Below, in pieces: positions 7,695 to 15,517 of a DNA stretch of 64,000 bases. Source of the DNA: Spirosoma oryzicola (GTDB lineage Bacteria > Bacteroidota > Bacteroidia > Cytophagales > Spirosomataceae); NCBI RefSeq assembly GCF_021233055.1, contig NZ_CP089538.1, positions 787,501-851,500 on the forward strand. Direction: 5' to 3'. Position 1 is the first letter of the stretch. The number at the start of each line of letters is the position of its first letter. The translations under genes and the position numbers were made by a program. The notes below the pieces were generated by a model. It searched no databases. It was given only the letters and a program-made list of their open reading frames with translations, and had not been told where the DNA came from.

Positions 7695-7733
7695 GTAAAG
7701 GGGTTTCATTCGAGATGAATGAAACCCCTTTAC
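7695..7733. terminator. Bidirectional rho-independent terminator
   Basis: A perfect 17-bp stem (7695-7711 and 7717-7733) with a 5-nt loop lies between the convergent LPLAT-like gene and rng, with a T-rich stretch on the plus side. Confidence 0.88.
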
Positions 7734-7777
7734 TTTTAACGGGTTACGTTAAATTACTTGTAGCATTACTTTATTTA

Positions 7778-9340
7778 TTAAGCTCCGCTACCTGTTTCGA
7801 TCTCCTCACCTGACTTATTGAAAAATTTGAAGTTGACAATGCCCAGTGAGCTGTCCTTTACAATCTTGATCCACGTTTTGTACTTCATATACCATTGCAT
7901 TTGCTTGGAATAAAAGCCTTTGGTATAGTAGGCATACAGAAATGGGTGCATTGTAATGGAAATCCCTCGCTCATTCTGTTTGGTCAAAATGTAATCAAGG
8001 TTATTTTCAATAACGTCGGTGACAAGCACACTTGCCTGGATCGTGCCGGTTCCTCCGCAAGTTGGACAAACCTCGCGAGTAACAATGTTCATTTCGGGCC
8101 GTACTCGCTGACGCGTGATCTGCATCAGCCCGAACTTCGTTAAAGGCAGTATCGTAAACTTAGAGCGGTCTGACTTCATCTCATCGCGCATGATGTCTTG
8201 CAGAAGCTTTTTATTTTCTGCTTTTTTCATGTCGATAAAGTCAATCACGATAATCCCGCCCATGTCCCGTAACCGAAGTTGCCGGGCAATTTCTTTGGCT
8301 GCCTCACGATTGACACTGATAGCGGTTGCTTCCTGATCTTCTTCCGAATTCGACTTATTACCGCTGTTGACATCAATGACGTGCAGCGCTTCCGTGTGTT
8401 CGATAATCAGATAGCCGCCACCGGGCAAGCTTACCGAACGGCCAAACAAAGATTTTAACTGCTTCTCAAGCCCTAACGCTTCAAAGATCTTTGCCTTGCC
8501 GCTATGAAGTTTAACAATTTTCTCTTTTTCGGGAGCAATCGTATGAATGTACTCCCTGATCTCGTCGAACGATTCGCGGGTATCAACTGTGATGCTTTCG
8601 AACGACTCATTGAGCATATCGCGCAGGATGGACGACGCTCGATTCATTTCACCCAGTACCCGGTCGCGGGGTTTGGCGTCGGCTAATGTCTTAATTGCCT
8701 GTTCCCATTTAGCGAGCGAATGCTGAAGGTCGCGATCAAGCTCTTCAACATCTTTGTCCTGCGCAACAGTACGTACAATGACGCCGAAGTTTTGCGGTTT
8801 AAGCGACGACATCAGTCGTAGCAACCGCGACCGCTCGGCCCGGTCTGTAATCTTTTTGGATAAATTTACTCCGTCCGAAAACGGCACGAGGACCAGATAA
8901 CGGCCCGCAATCGATATATCGCAGGAAAGGCGTGGACCTTTGGTCGAGATGGGTTCTTTGACCACCTGAACCAGGATGGGAGCGTTCTTTGTCAGTACCT
9001 TATCGATCTTCCCAATCTTCTCGATAACAGGCTCCAGCTTCATGTTGCTGAGCTTGCCGGTAGTGACGCGCTTGGCGATTACATCTTTGACAAACTTATT
9101 AAACGAATTAATATTCGGTCCTAAGTCCTGGTAGTGCAAAAAGCCATCTTTCTCGTGCCCAACATCCACAAAAGCGGCATTGAGCCCTGATGAAAGCTTT
9201 TTGACGGTTCCTAAGTAAAGATCGCCAACGGTGAAGCTGCTGTCTAACTCTTCTTCGTGATATTCCAGCAATCTCTTGTTTTGCAAGAGTGCAATCCGAT
9301 CACCTTTCTGAGTCGAACTGATAACTAATTCATTACTCAC
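7778..9340 (-). CDS. rng: Ribonuclease E/G family protein (RNase G)
   Basis: Single-strand-specific endoribonuclease for rRNA maturation and mRNA decay. The 520-residue protein has the short RNase G layout. An S1-type RNA-binding domain comes first (VGDLYLGTVKKLSSGLNAAFVDVG, residues about 38-60). The catalytic domain follows, with the DNase I-like metal site (HVIDVNSG and GGIIVIDFIDMKK supply the Asp ligands), and then a Zn-link with CPTCGGTG. It lacks the long RNase E scaffold. In Flavobacterium the cafA/rng gene also lies close to mutY, ssb and gldE, so the neighbourhood is conserved. Confidence 0.95.
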   Translation of the reverse strand: MSNELVISSTQKGDRIALLQNKRLLEYHEEELDSSFTVGDLYLGTVKKLSSGLNAAFVDVGHEKDGFLHYQDLGPNINSFNKFVKDVIAKRVTTGKLSNMKLEPVIEKIGKIDKVLTKNAPILVQVVKEPISTKGPRLSCDISIAGRYLVLVPFSDGVNLSKKITDRAERSRLLRLMSSLKPQNFGVIVRTVAQDKDVEELDRDLQHSLAKWEQAIKTLADAKPRDRVLGEMNRASSILRDMLNESFESITVDTRESFDEIREYIHTIAPEKEKIVKLHSGKAKIFEALGLEKQLKSLFGRSVSLPGGGYLIIEHTEALHVIDVNSGNKSNSEEDQEATAISVNREAAKEIARQLRLRDMGGIIVIDFIDMKKAENKKLLQDIMRDEMKSDRSKFTILPLTKFGLMQITRQRVRPEMNIVTREVCPTCGGTGTIQASVLVTDVIENNLDYILTKQNERGISITMHPFLYAYYTKGFYSKQMQWYMKYKTWIKIVKDSSLGIVNFKFFNKSGEEIETGSGA

Positions 9341-9372
9341 AAGATGAATGAACGGTTAAGAATGGCTATATA

Positions 9373-9421
9373 AAAAAAAAGAAGCCACGCTCGGGCTTTT
9401 TACAGACCGGCACGAGGCTTC
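9373..9421 (-). terminator. Rho-independent terminator of the mini ribosomal gene
   Basis: On the minus strand GAAGCC...GGCTTC forms a stem of about 14 pairs with small bulges, followed by at least nine T. It separates the 29-residue ribosomal protein gene from rng, so rng must have its own promoter or rely on readthrough. Confidence 0.75.
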
Positions 9422-9429
9422 CAAAACGC

Positions 9430-9498
9430 GTAGGCAGTAGACAAGTTTACAGTAGGCAGCTATCGGCGGAAAAGCCGACTGTAAACTGCCGACTACTT
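9430..9498. repeat. Imperfect palindrome just downstream of the mini ribosomal gene
   Basis: AGTTTACAGT (9444-9453) is mirrored by ACTGTAAACT (9478-9487). Flanking GTAGGCAG-like and GCCGACTAC segments extend the pairing imperfectly. It lies within the 3' untranslated part of the small gene, before its terminator. Confidence 0.6.
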
Positions 9499-9499
9499 A

Positions 9500-9589
9500 C
9501 TACTTTTTCTTGTGCCGGTTTTTTCTGAGCCGTTTCTTCCGCTTGTGGGTGGCAATCTTGTGCCGTTTCCGTTTTTTACCGCAAGGCAT
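9500..9589 (-). CDS. 29-residue AURKAIP1/COX24 (mS38-like) ribosomal protein
   Basis: The peptide starts MPCGKKRKRHKIATHKRKK and ends RLRKNRHKKK: almost entirely Lys, Arg and His. This matches the tiny bacteroidotal proteins with the COX24/AURKAIP1 domain, related to mitochondrial small-subunit protein mS38, so it should bind 16S rRNA in the 30S subunit (known for the family; inferred here). It is far below usual length cut-offs. A terminator follows it. Confidence 0.88.
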   Translation of the reverse strand: MPCGKKRKRHKIATHKRKKRLRKNRHKKK

Positions 9590-9722
9590 AGTGCGAATGC
9601 TGTTTAGTGGTTTAAAATATGTGTCGGCCTATCACTCGATAAAGCCCAAATGGTTGTAAAGTTTTAACGTTGACGGTTCCTAAGTATCAATGAACTTTAT
9701 CCGTGTCAACTATATACCCTAC

Positions 9723-10589
9723 TTATTTTAACCGCTCTTCGTATTCTTGAACAGCGGCTAGAATTTGTGGATCTTTCTCCTGTGTTTTTACCTGAGCCAG
9801 TACTTTTTTAGCTTCCGCTTTCTGACCCGATTCCGCTAGACTGACGCCCAGATAAAACTGCGCTTTACGACTCGCCGGATTCGTAATTAATATCTGACGG
9901 AACCGTTCAACAGCCCGCTCGTACTGACCTGACCGCATCGATAATAGGCCGAGGTTGAACAAGGCTAGCTCGTTGGTCGGATCTTGCTTCAGCACATCGC
10001 GCAAAAGCATAATTCCTTGCATCGGTGTATCCGTATTGACGTAGGTCATCGCCATATTAGCTTTGGCCGCCAGTAAGTTCGGATTCTTTGCAAGTACTTT
10101 CTGGTAAAAATCACGGGTCTTCTGACCCAACATTGCTGTTTTGTTCTCGTCAACAGCGAACGTGTAAGCTTCAAAATACTGATCGCCCGCTTGGAGCATA
10201 TTCTGTTCGGTTGGTTGACTAGTCGCTAGCAGATCAGCGTAGTGAGCTGCGCTATCATACTTGGTCACGTCCCGGAACAGAGCAATTAACTTTGTTGCTG
10301 CCGATTCTTTCTGGGCCGAACTCGCCGTTAAAAACTGAGTCCTTAACGCCGTTAGTTGCTTTTGTTGTTCTGGAGAAAGAGGCTTTTCATGAGCCGCTGC
10401 GCCCTCAAGGGCTTCGTTGCCAGCAGCTGCCCCGTGCTGAGTCGAGGTAGGTGTTTGCTTCGTGCGGTTTACTGGTAGTGATTCACCCAATTGTTTGCTT
10501 TCATTGCGCACGACAACCTTAGGCAAGGTATACAACCCTGCGGTTAAAGCGGTAGCTAACACGACAACAAACAGTACTGACTTATTCAT
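9723..10589 (-). CDS. Exported TPR-repeat protein
   Basis: 288 residues. A single N-terminal hydrophobic segment (VLFVVVLATALTAGLYTLP) anchors or exports it. A low-complexity stretch rich in Ala, Thr and Gln follows to about residue 75. From about residue 145 to the end there are three or more tetratricopeptide units, for example LLAAKANMAMTYVN, ELALFNLGLLSMRSGQYERA and RKAQFYLGVSLAESGQKAEA. Such proteins act as scaffolds in the periplasm; the partner is unknown. It lies downstream of the HU gene on the same strand, 65 bp apart, so co-transcription is possible. Confidence 0.85.
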   Translation of the reverse strand: MNKSVLFVVVLATALTAGLYTLPKVVVRNESKQLGESLPVNRTKQTPTSTQHGAAAGNEALEGAAAHEKPLSPEQQKQLTALRTQFLTASSAQKESAATKLIALFRDVTKYDSAAHYADLLATSQPTEQNMLQAGDQYFEAYTFAVDENKTAMLGQKTRDFYQKVLAKNPNLLAAKANMAMTYVNTDTPMQGIMLLRDVLKQDPTNELALFNLGLLSMRSGQYERAVERFRQILITNPASRKAQFYLGVSLAESGQKAEAKKVLAQVKTQEKDPQILAAVQEYEERLK

Positions 10590-10654
10590 GATAGAAACGA
10601 ATCACGGAGCAAATGCCTAGACTGGACTCAGACACTGAGGACCGCTTTTAGTGC

Positions 10655-10957
10655 TTACTCAGCCGCAACTTTGGCTTTGTCGCTGGTTTTTACTTGTTCA
10701 ACAAAAACCTTGGCGGGCTTAAAGCTCGGAATATAATGCTCATCGATTACCATAGCGGTGTTCTTCGAGATGTTCCGGGCTACTTTCTTGGCTCTTTTCT
10801 TGTTGATGAAACTGCCGAACCCTCTCACATAAATATTCTCTCCCTCGGCCAACGAGTCCTTAACTACCGAAAAGAAGGTCTCAAGGGTGTTCGTTACCTC
10901 AGCCTTATCAATTCCGGTCTTATCGGCGATCTCTGCAATTACGTCTGCTTTCGTCAC
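10655..10957 (-). CDS. HU/IHF-family DNA-binding protein
   Basis: 100 residues, the full family length with a short charged tail. It starts MTKADVIAEIADKTG, then has the helical dimerisation part, FGSFINKKRAKKVARN (the HU signature region) and the beta-arm with the tip replaced by KNTAMVID, ending in FKPAKVFVEQV. It bends DNA as a dimer and helps compact the nucleoid. Its position next to mutY, ssb and gldE matches the himA-like gene in flavobacterial gliding loci. A good promoter element precedes it. Confidence 0.95.
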   Translation of the reverse strand: MTKADVIAEIADKTGIDKAEVTNTLETFFSVVKDSLAEGENIYVRGFGSFINKKRAKKVARNISKNTAMVIDEHYIPSFKPAKVFVEQVKTSDKAKVAAE

Positions 10958-11018
10958 GACTTCTTAAACTTTAACGTTTACTGTGTTGTTGAAAATTCGG
11001 GTGTCAAAAATGGGAGCA

Positions 11019-11026
11019 CAAAGGTA
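11019..11026 (-). promoter_or_regulatory. Candidate -7 element TACCTTTG of the HU gene
   Basis: On the minus strand TACCTTTG fits the Bacteroidota consensus TAnnTTTG and lies about 60 bp upstream of the HU start. A matching -33 element is not obvious. Confidence 0.45.
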
Positions 11027-11098
11027 GGGGTTTCTAAGAAATTATAAAACCCTGTGTTCCAGTTTTTCATCGTTAACGACGCTTTTTCCTTTTTTATT

Positions 11099-12187
11099 TT
11101 GAATTGGCAATCAGACCTTAACGTCAATGAAACGGTATTTGTACCTAGTCTTGAACACTGGTATGAGTACCACAAACGCGACTTGCCCTGGCGTCACACG
11201 CGCGATCCATATTCCATCTGGCTGTCGGAAGTAATTCTCCAGCAAACCCGTGTAGCGCAGGGAAAACCTTACTATGAACGGTTCCTGAAGACCTATCCAA
11301 CAGTACAGGACATGGCCCGTGCTGATGAGCGCGAATTGCTTCGACTCTGGCAAGGGCTTGGGTATTACTCCCGTGCTCGAAATCTGCACCAGACAGCCCG
11401 TTACGTAACGGACGAACTTAATGGAAAGTTTCCGGACACCTATCATGATCTGTTGAAAATGAAGGGCATAGGCGTGTATACCGCTGCCGCCGTTGCTTCG
11501 TTTGCTTTTGGTGAGCGGGTACCCGTTGTAGACGGCAATGTGTATCGGGTGCTCGCCCGCGTGTTTGGTATCAACGAGGACATCACGACAACGGGAGCTA
11601 AGAAGACATTTGCGGCACTGGCGACTCGTCTGATTCAACAGGCTAACGATCCGGCAACGTACAATCAGGCTATTATGGAGTTTGGTGCCATTCAGTGCAC
11701 GCCCGTAGCGCCCGACTGCCTGCTATGTCCGGTTCAGCAGCAGTGTGTAGCGTATCTGACCGGTCAGCAACATCGCTTACCCGTCAAGGCAAAAAAGGCT
11801 CCCGTTCGCGAGCGCTATTTTCAGTATCTGATTTTTAGAAATGGCGATAAGGTAGCCATGCGTGAACGTACTGACCGGGATATCTGGCAAAATCTGTACG
11901 ATTTTTGTTTGATTGAGACGGATGAACCTAAAGCGATGTTACGCGATCTGCCGCTGCCTAACTTAGTGAACGAATTGGTAATGCAAGGCGTTTTTGCCAC
12001 TATGCCGACCGAAGCAACGCAACTGCTGTCGCACCAGCGGATCAAGGCAACATTCTATGAAATCGACTTACCCGACAAGCTTGCAGACCAGTTGCCTATG
12101 GGCTTACAATGGTACTCAACAAGTGAAGCGGGGCAGTTGCCCAAGCCCGTATTAATAACGAACTATTTGGAGAAATCCCTTGGATAA
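11099..12187 (+). CDS. mutY: A/G-specific adenine glycosylase MutY
   Basis: Removes adenine mispaired with 8-oxoguanine. The helix-hairpin-helix-GPD core is visible: LPWRHTRDPYSIWLSEVILQ, LWQGLGYYSRARNL, the hairpin MKGIGVYTAAAVASFAFG and VVDGNVYRVLAR with the catalytic Asp. The 4Fe-4S cluster cysteines follow the C-x6-C-x2-C-x5-C pattern in CTPVAPDCLLCPVQQQC. A NUDIX-like C-terminal domain recognises 8-oxoG. There is no ATG near the expected N-terminus; I take the TTG at 11099, and a GTG at 11054 is also possible. Followed 74 bp later by ssb. Confidence 0.95.
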   Translation: MNWQSDLNVNETVFVPSLEHWYEYHKRDLPWRHTRDPYSIWLSEVILQQTRVAQGKPYYERFLKTYPTVQDMARADERELLRLWQGLGYYSRARNLHQTARYVTDELNGKFPDTYHDLLKMKGIGVYTAAAVASFAFGERVPVVDGNVYRVLARVFGINEDITTTGAKKTFAALATRLIQQANDPATYNQAIMEFGAIQCTPVAPDCLLCPVQQQCVAYLTGQQHRLPVKAKKAPVRERYFQYLIFRNGDKVAMRERTDRDIWQNLYDFCLIETDEPKAMLRDLPLPNLVNELVMQGVFATMPTEATQLLSHQRIKATFYEIDLPDKLADQLPMGLQWYSTSEAGQLPKPVLITNYLEKSLG

Positions 12188-12261
12188 GTGCGTTGATTTC
12201 AGTATCTTTAATCTCATTAAACCCAGCGAAATTTTCGCACGTAACTAATAAAACGATACAT

Positions 12262-12798
12262 ATGGCAAGCCTTAACAAAGTAATTATTATTGGTAATGTG
12301 GGCAATGATCCGGAAGTACGCTACCTGGATGGCGGTTCCGTTGTTGCCAAATTCAGCGTTGCCACTAATGAGCGATATACCACTCGTACCGGTGAACAGG
12401 TTGAGTCAACGGAGTGGTTCCGGGTTGAGGTCTGGAATGATCAGGCAAAAACAATTGAAAAATACGTGCGCAAGGGGCAGCAGATTTATGTCGAAGGCCG
12501 CCTGCGGACAGAAACCTATACAGATCGGGAAGGTAAAGAGCGGTTCTCGCTCGGCGTTCGTGCTACTACATTTCAATTTTTAAGTGGCCCGAATGATCGT
12601 CAGGACGGTGCTTCGTATGAAGCGCCCGCTCAGCAGTCGGCTCCGGCTCCCCGTCAGCAGCCTGTTGCTCAAGCCGCACCAGCACCTCGTCCGCAGGCCG
12701 CTCCGGCACCGCAGCCAGCCGCAGCGCCCGAACGTCGTAGGCAACCCGATCCGGTGCCTTTTGAGAGCAACAGTGGCGACGACGATTTGCCGTTCTAA
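12262..12798 (+). CDS. ssb: Single-stranded DNA-binding protein
   Basis: The OB-fold domain (residues about 1-110) starts MASLNKVIIIGNVGNDPEVR and contains STEWFRVEVWNDQAKTIEKY. A long Pro/Ala/Gln-rich disordered linker follows, and the acidic tail ends DDDLPF, the docking peptide for replication and repair partners. The ATG at 12262 is the family start; the frame extends further upstream without a reason to use it. It lies between mutY and gldE on the same strand with short gaps, so the three are probably one operon. Confidence 0.97.
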   Translation: MASLNKVIIIGNVGNDPEVRYLDGGSVVAKFSVATNERYTTRTGEQVESTEWFRVEVWNDQAKTIEKYVRKGQQIYVEGRLRTETYTDREGKERFSLGVRATTFQFLSGPNDRQDGASYEAPAQQSAPAPRQQPVAQAAPAPRPQAAPAPQPAAAPERRRQPDPVPFESNSGDDDLPF

Positions 12799-12837
12799 AC
12801 TGCTCAACGCTCTATTGTTGAACGAGATCTGATATAC

Positions 12838-14181
12838 ATGGACCCCAGTAGTGATCCTCTTCCTCGACAGGTGCTTTCAGCCGCTGATGGCTGGAGCACC
12901 TATTTTGATTTATACGCACCTTACGCGGCCCTAATTTTGCTGCTTCTGGTTCTGGCTGGTCTAGTATCCGCTTCCGAAGCTGCTTTTTTCTCTCTTTCCC
13001 CGGACGATCGTGCTCAATGCCGGAGCAGCGTTCAGCCCAGTGATCAACGAATTGCCAATCTACTTGACCGTCCCAAACGGCTGTTGGCATCGCTGGTTAT
13101 TTTCAATAATCTATTAAATATCGCCATTGTTGTTATCGTCACGTATTTGACGTGGGAGTTTCTGGAAGCATACCATGCCTCGGGCTGGATACTTTCCGGT
13201 GTAACTCTGGTGGTTACATTGGCAATTGTTTTGTTTGGCGAGATTGTACCTAAAGTATATGCTAGCCAGAACAACATAACCGTTGCCCGACGAACAGCCC
13301 CGCTGGCACAAATCGGGCTAGCTGTCTTTCGGCCCCTAGCGATGCTACTTGTCAACTTCAGCAACCAGATTGACCGACGAGTTGAACGCCGGGGGTACAA
13401 ATTGTCCGTCGAAGAGCTTAGCCAGGCTGTCGAATTAACGGGCACGAATGCTACAACCGAAGAGAAGGAAATACTTAAAGGTATTGTCAATTTCAGTAAT
13501 CTGACGGCTCGGCAGGTGATGCGGGCCCGACTTGATATCTCAGCCATAGAAGATGACCTTACTTTCTCTGAGCTGATGACGCAGATCAATGCCTCGGGCT
13601 ATTCGCGAGTACCTGTTTACAAAGAGTCATTGGACCAGATTGAAGGTATCCTTTACATAAAAGACTTGCTTCCACATCTTCACGAAGATGATTCCTTTCA
13701 ATGGCAGACGCTGGTGCGACCCGCGTTCTTTATCCCTGAGAACAAGAAAGTGGACGATCTGCTACAGGACTTTCAGAAACGTCGCGTTCACATGGCCGTT
13801 GTGGTGGACGAATACGGTGGAACGCGTGGTCTGGTAACATTGGAAGACATCATCGAAGAAATTTTTGGCGATATCAACGATGAGTTCGATGATGAAACCC
13901 CCCTTGGTTATCGGCGTGAAGACGAGCGGACAGTGGTATTCGAAGGTAAGGTTCCTATCACTGACGTGTGCCGTGTGCTAAACGTAGACGCTACCACTTT
14001 TGAGTCTGTGCAGGGAGATAGTGAATCGTTGGGCGGGTTGTTACTCGAACTGTTTAGTCGGTTGCCCAAGTCCGGCGACGAAACAACTTACGCTGGCTTT
14101 ACTTTCCACGTGTTATCGGCAGACGACAAGCGGATCAATGAAGTCCGGGTTACGAAAGATGACGCCGTTGAAGTTAGCTGA
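12838..14181 (+). CDS. gldE: Gliding-motility protein GldE (CNNM/CorC-type membrane protein)
   Basis: 447 residues. An N-terminal DUF21 membrane domain with about four helices (LILLLLVLAGLVSASEAAFF is the first) is followed by two CBS domains (about 215-345, with YSRVPVYKESLDQIEGILYI and HMAVVVDEYGGTRGLVTLED) and a C-terminal CorC_HlyC domain. The family includes magnesium exporters. In Flavobacterium johnsoniae GldE is needed for gliding when GldD function is limiting, and gldE lies between ssb and gldD. Here the order mutY-ssb-gldE is kept, but no gldD follows; the next gene is on the other strand. Confidence 0.88.
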   Translation: MDPSSDPLPRQVLSAADGWSTYFDLYAPYAALILLLLVLAGLVSASEAAFFSLSPDDRAQCRSSVQPSDQRIANLLDRPKRLLASLVIFNNLLNIAIVVIVTYLTWEFLEAYHASGWILSGVTLVVTLAIVLFGEIVPKVYASQNNITVARRTAPLAQIGLAVFRPLAMLLVNFSNQIDRRVERRGYKLSVEELSQAVELTGTNATTEEKEILKGIVNFSNLTARQVMRARLDISAIEDDLTFSELMTQINASGYSRVPVYKESLDQIEGILYIKDLLPHLHEDDSFQWQTLVRPAFFIPENKKVDDLLQDFQKRRVHMAVVVDEYGGTRGLVTLEDIIEEIFGDINDEFDDETPLGYRREDERTVVFEGKVPITDVCRVLNVDATTFESVQGDSESLGGLLLELFSRLPKSGDETTYAGFTFHVLSADDKRINEVRVTKDDAVEVS

Positions 14182-14204
14182 AAGATCAACACGCTACAAT
14201 CTTG

Positions 14205-15314
14205 TTAAACCCAAAGACCTTTGCCGCGATTATAGTCTTCGCCGATGCGTTGGATGTCGCTGGCTGAATAGGTAAGAAAGTTCTTGGCACGTAACTGGCG
14301 GAGCCGCTGTTTTTCAACCCAAGACAATTTACCGTCCACCAGCACACCAAAAACAATTAGTCGCTCAAGACTTCTGCGTACTTCGTCGGGAGCGTTGGCT
14401 GCCTGCTCAACAAAATGCCCTGTCAATGTAACGTTTGTCCGTAAGTTGAACCGATCAACCAGCGTCTCTGTGAGTAGAAAGTGGGCGTAGTTGTACTGAC
14501 GTTTCAGAATAGCCACGTATTGCAACGCTTCTAGTATGAGGGGACGGAACTGCTCGTTGTTGCCCCACTCGTCGTAAAGTTCGTTTACAAATTCGCGGAT
14601 TGTGAGTGGAGCCATAACCCGCACTTGCGCTTCGTGAAGGACCTGCCAGGATGCATAAGCATTCCAGGCCGCGTAGATTGGCATACCTGCCAGATCGGTA
14701 ACCTGCCGTAACGCAAAACGGCCTAAGAAGCGCTTTAACAAAAACTTCAGAACCAGATTGGTTAGAGCCGCTTTAACAACATTCAGTACAAAAAAGATAG
14801 TGAGTCCCCAACGCGGCATGTTCAGGTAAGGATCGATGCCAAAGCGCAAAATGCCCCGGTTCGTTTTTTCCAGTGCGGCACTAGCAAGCGCTTGCAGATG
14901 GCGATCATATTGCGCATCGTGAGCACGAGGAAACTGGCATACCTGCATGATTGTCTTAACGCCCAGCAGATTCAATCCGACCAACAAATTGATCTCGATG
15001 TAGACCAGCAACAGGCCATACAAGGCTGTGATGATAGGTACGTAATAAGTCGTTCCAAAAATGGGAATCGGGGTGTTCTGAAAAAAATCCGGCCACGTAT
15101 ACTGCGGAATATACAACAGTAAAACGCCCATAATACCCAATAGAGCCGCCAGGGTGAGCGTCAAAATTTTTGTGCGCCGAATTATGCGGCTTTCAACGGG
15201 ATTAAGTACGTACGGCTCATCAGTCGGATGCGATGTGTCGAGTGCCTGCCGCAGATAGCGCATGGCCAGATGGTCGAGGGGACCAAAACTGTTATTCGGT
15301 GGCCGGGTTGACAT
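14205..15314 (-). CDS. Conserved multi-pass membrane protein of unknown function
   Basis: 369 residues. Hydrophobic segments are near residues 50-72 (ILTLTLAALLGIMGVLLLYI), 90-120 (VPIITALYGLLLVYIEINLL) and 170-200. The C-terminal 150 residues are soluble and helical, ending in a segment with LIVFGVLVDGKLSWVEKQRL that resembles the TerB-like pattern of a conserved turn with acidic residues (weak). It looks like the LBF_2804 type of hypothetical protein, but I cannot confirm that. It converges with gldE with 23 bp between. Confidence 0.75.
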   Translation of the reverse strand: MSTRPPNNSFGPLDHLAMRYLRQALDTSHPTDEPYVLNPVESRIIRRTKILTLTLAALLGIMGVLLLYIPQYTWPDFFQNTPIPIFGTTYYVPIITALYGLLLVYIEINLLVGLNLLGVKTIMQVCQFPRAHDAQYDRHLQALASAALEKTNRGILRFGIDPYLNMPRWGLTIFFVLNVVKAALTNLVLKFLLKRFLGRFALRQVTDLAGMPIYAAWNAYASWQVLHEAQVRVMAPLTIREFVNELYDEWGNNEQFRPLILEALQYVAILKRQYNYAHFLLTETLVDRFNLRTNVTLTGHFVEQAANAPDEVRRSLERLIVFGVLVDGKLSWVEKQRLRQLRAKNFLTYSASDIQRIGEDYNRGKGLWV

Positions 15315-15489
15315 GATCGTAGAGTGACAGTGGATTTATTTCTACAACTAGTGAAAGGGCCGGGTTGTTAGCAAAAAGTGTACAAATCATCAAAGCTTTT
15401 GACTGATTTCAATCGAGAGGGATTAGGACGAAATACTTGGCAACTTTCGGCGATAGAGCGCTACTTACTACTCAGTAAAATTTAAGCGG

Positions 15490-15515
15490 GGAGTGCTTTA
15501 CAAAAAAAGCACTCC
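15490..15515. repeat. Hairpin directly upstream of the DUF3500 gene
   Basis: GGAGTGCTT (15490-15498) and AAGCACTCC (15507-15515) form a perfect 9-bp stem with an 8-nt loop, ending two bases before the ATG at 15518. It covers the ribosome-loading region. It could be a terminator for transcription from upstream, or act on translation. Confidence 0.7.
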
Positions 15516-15517
15516 TT

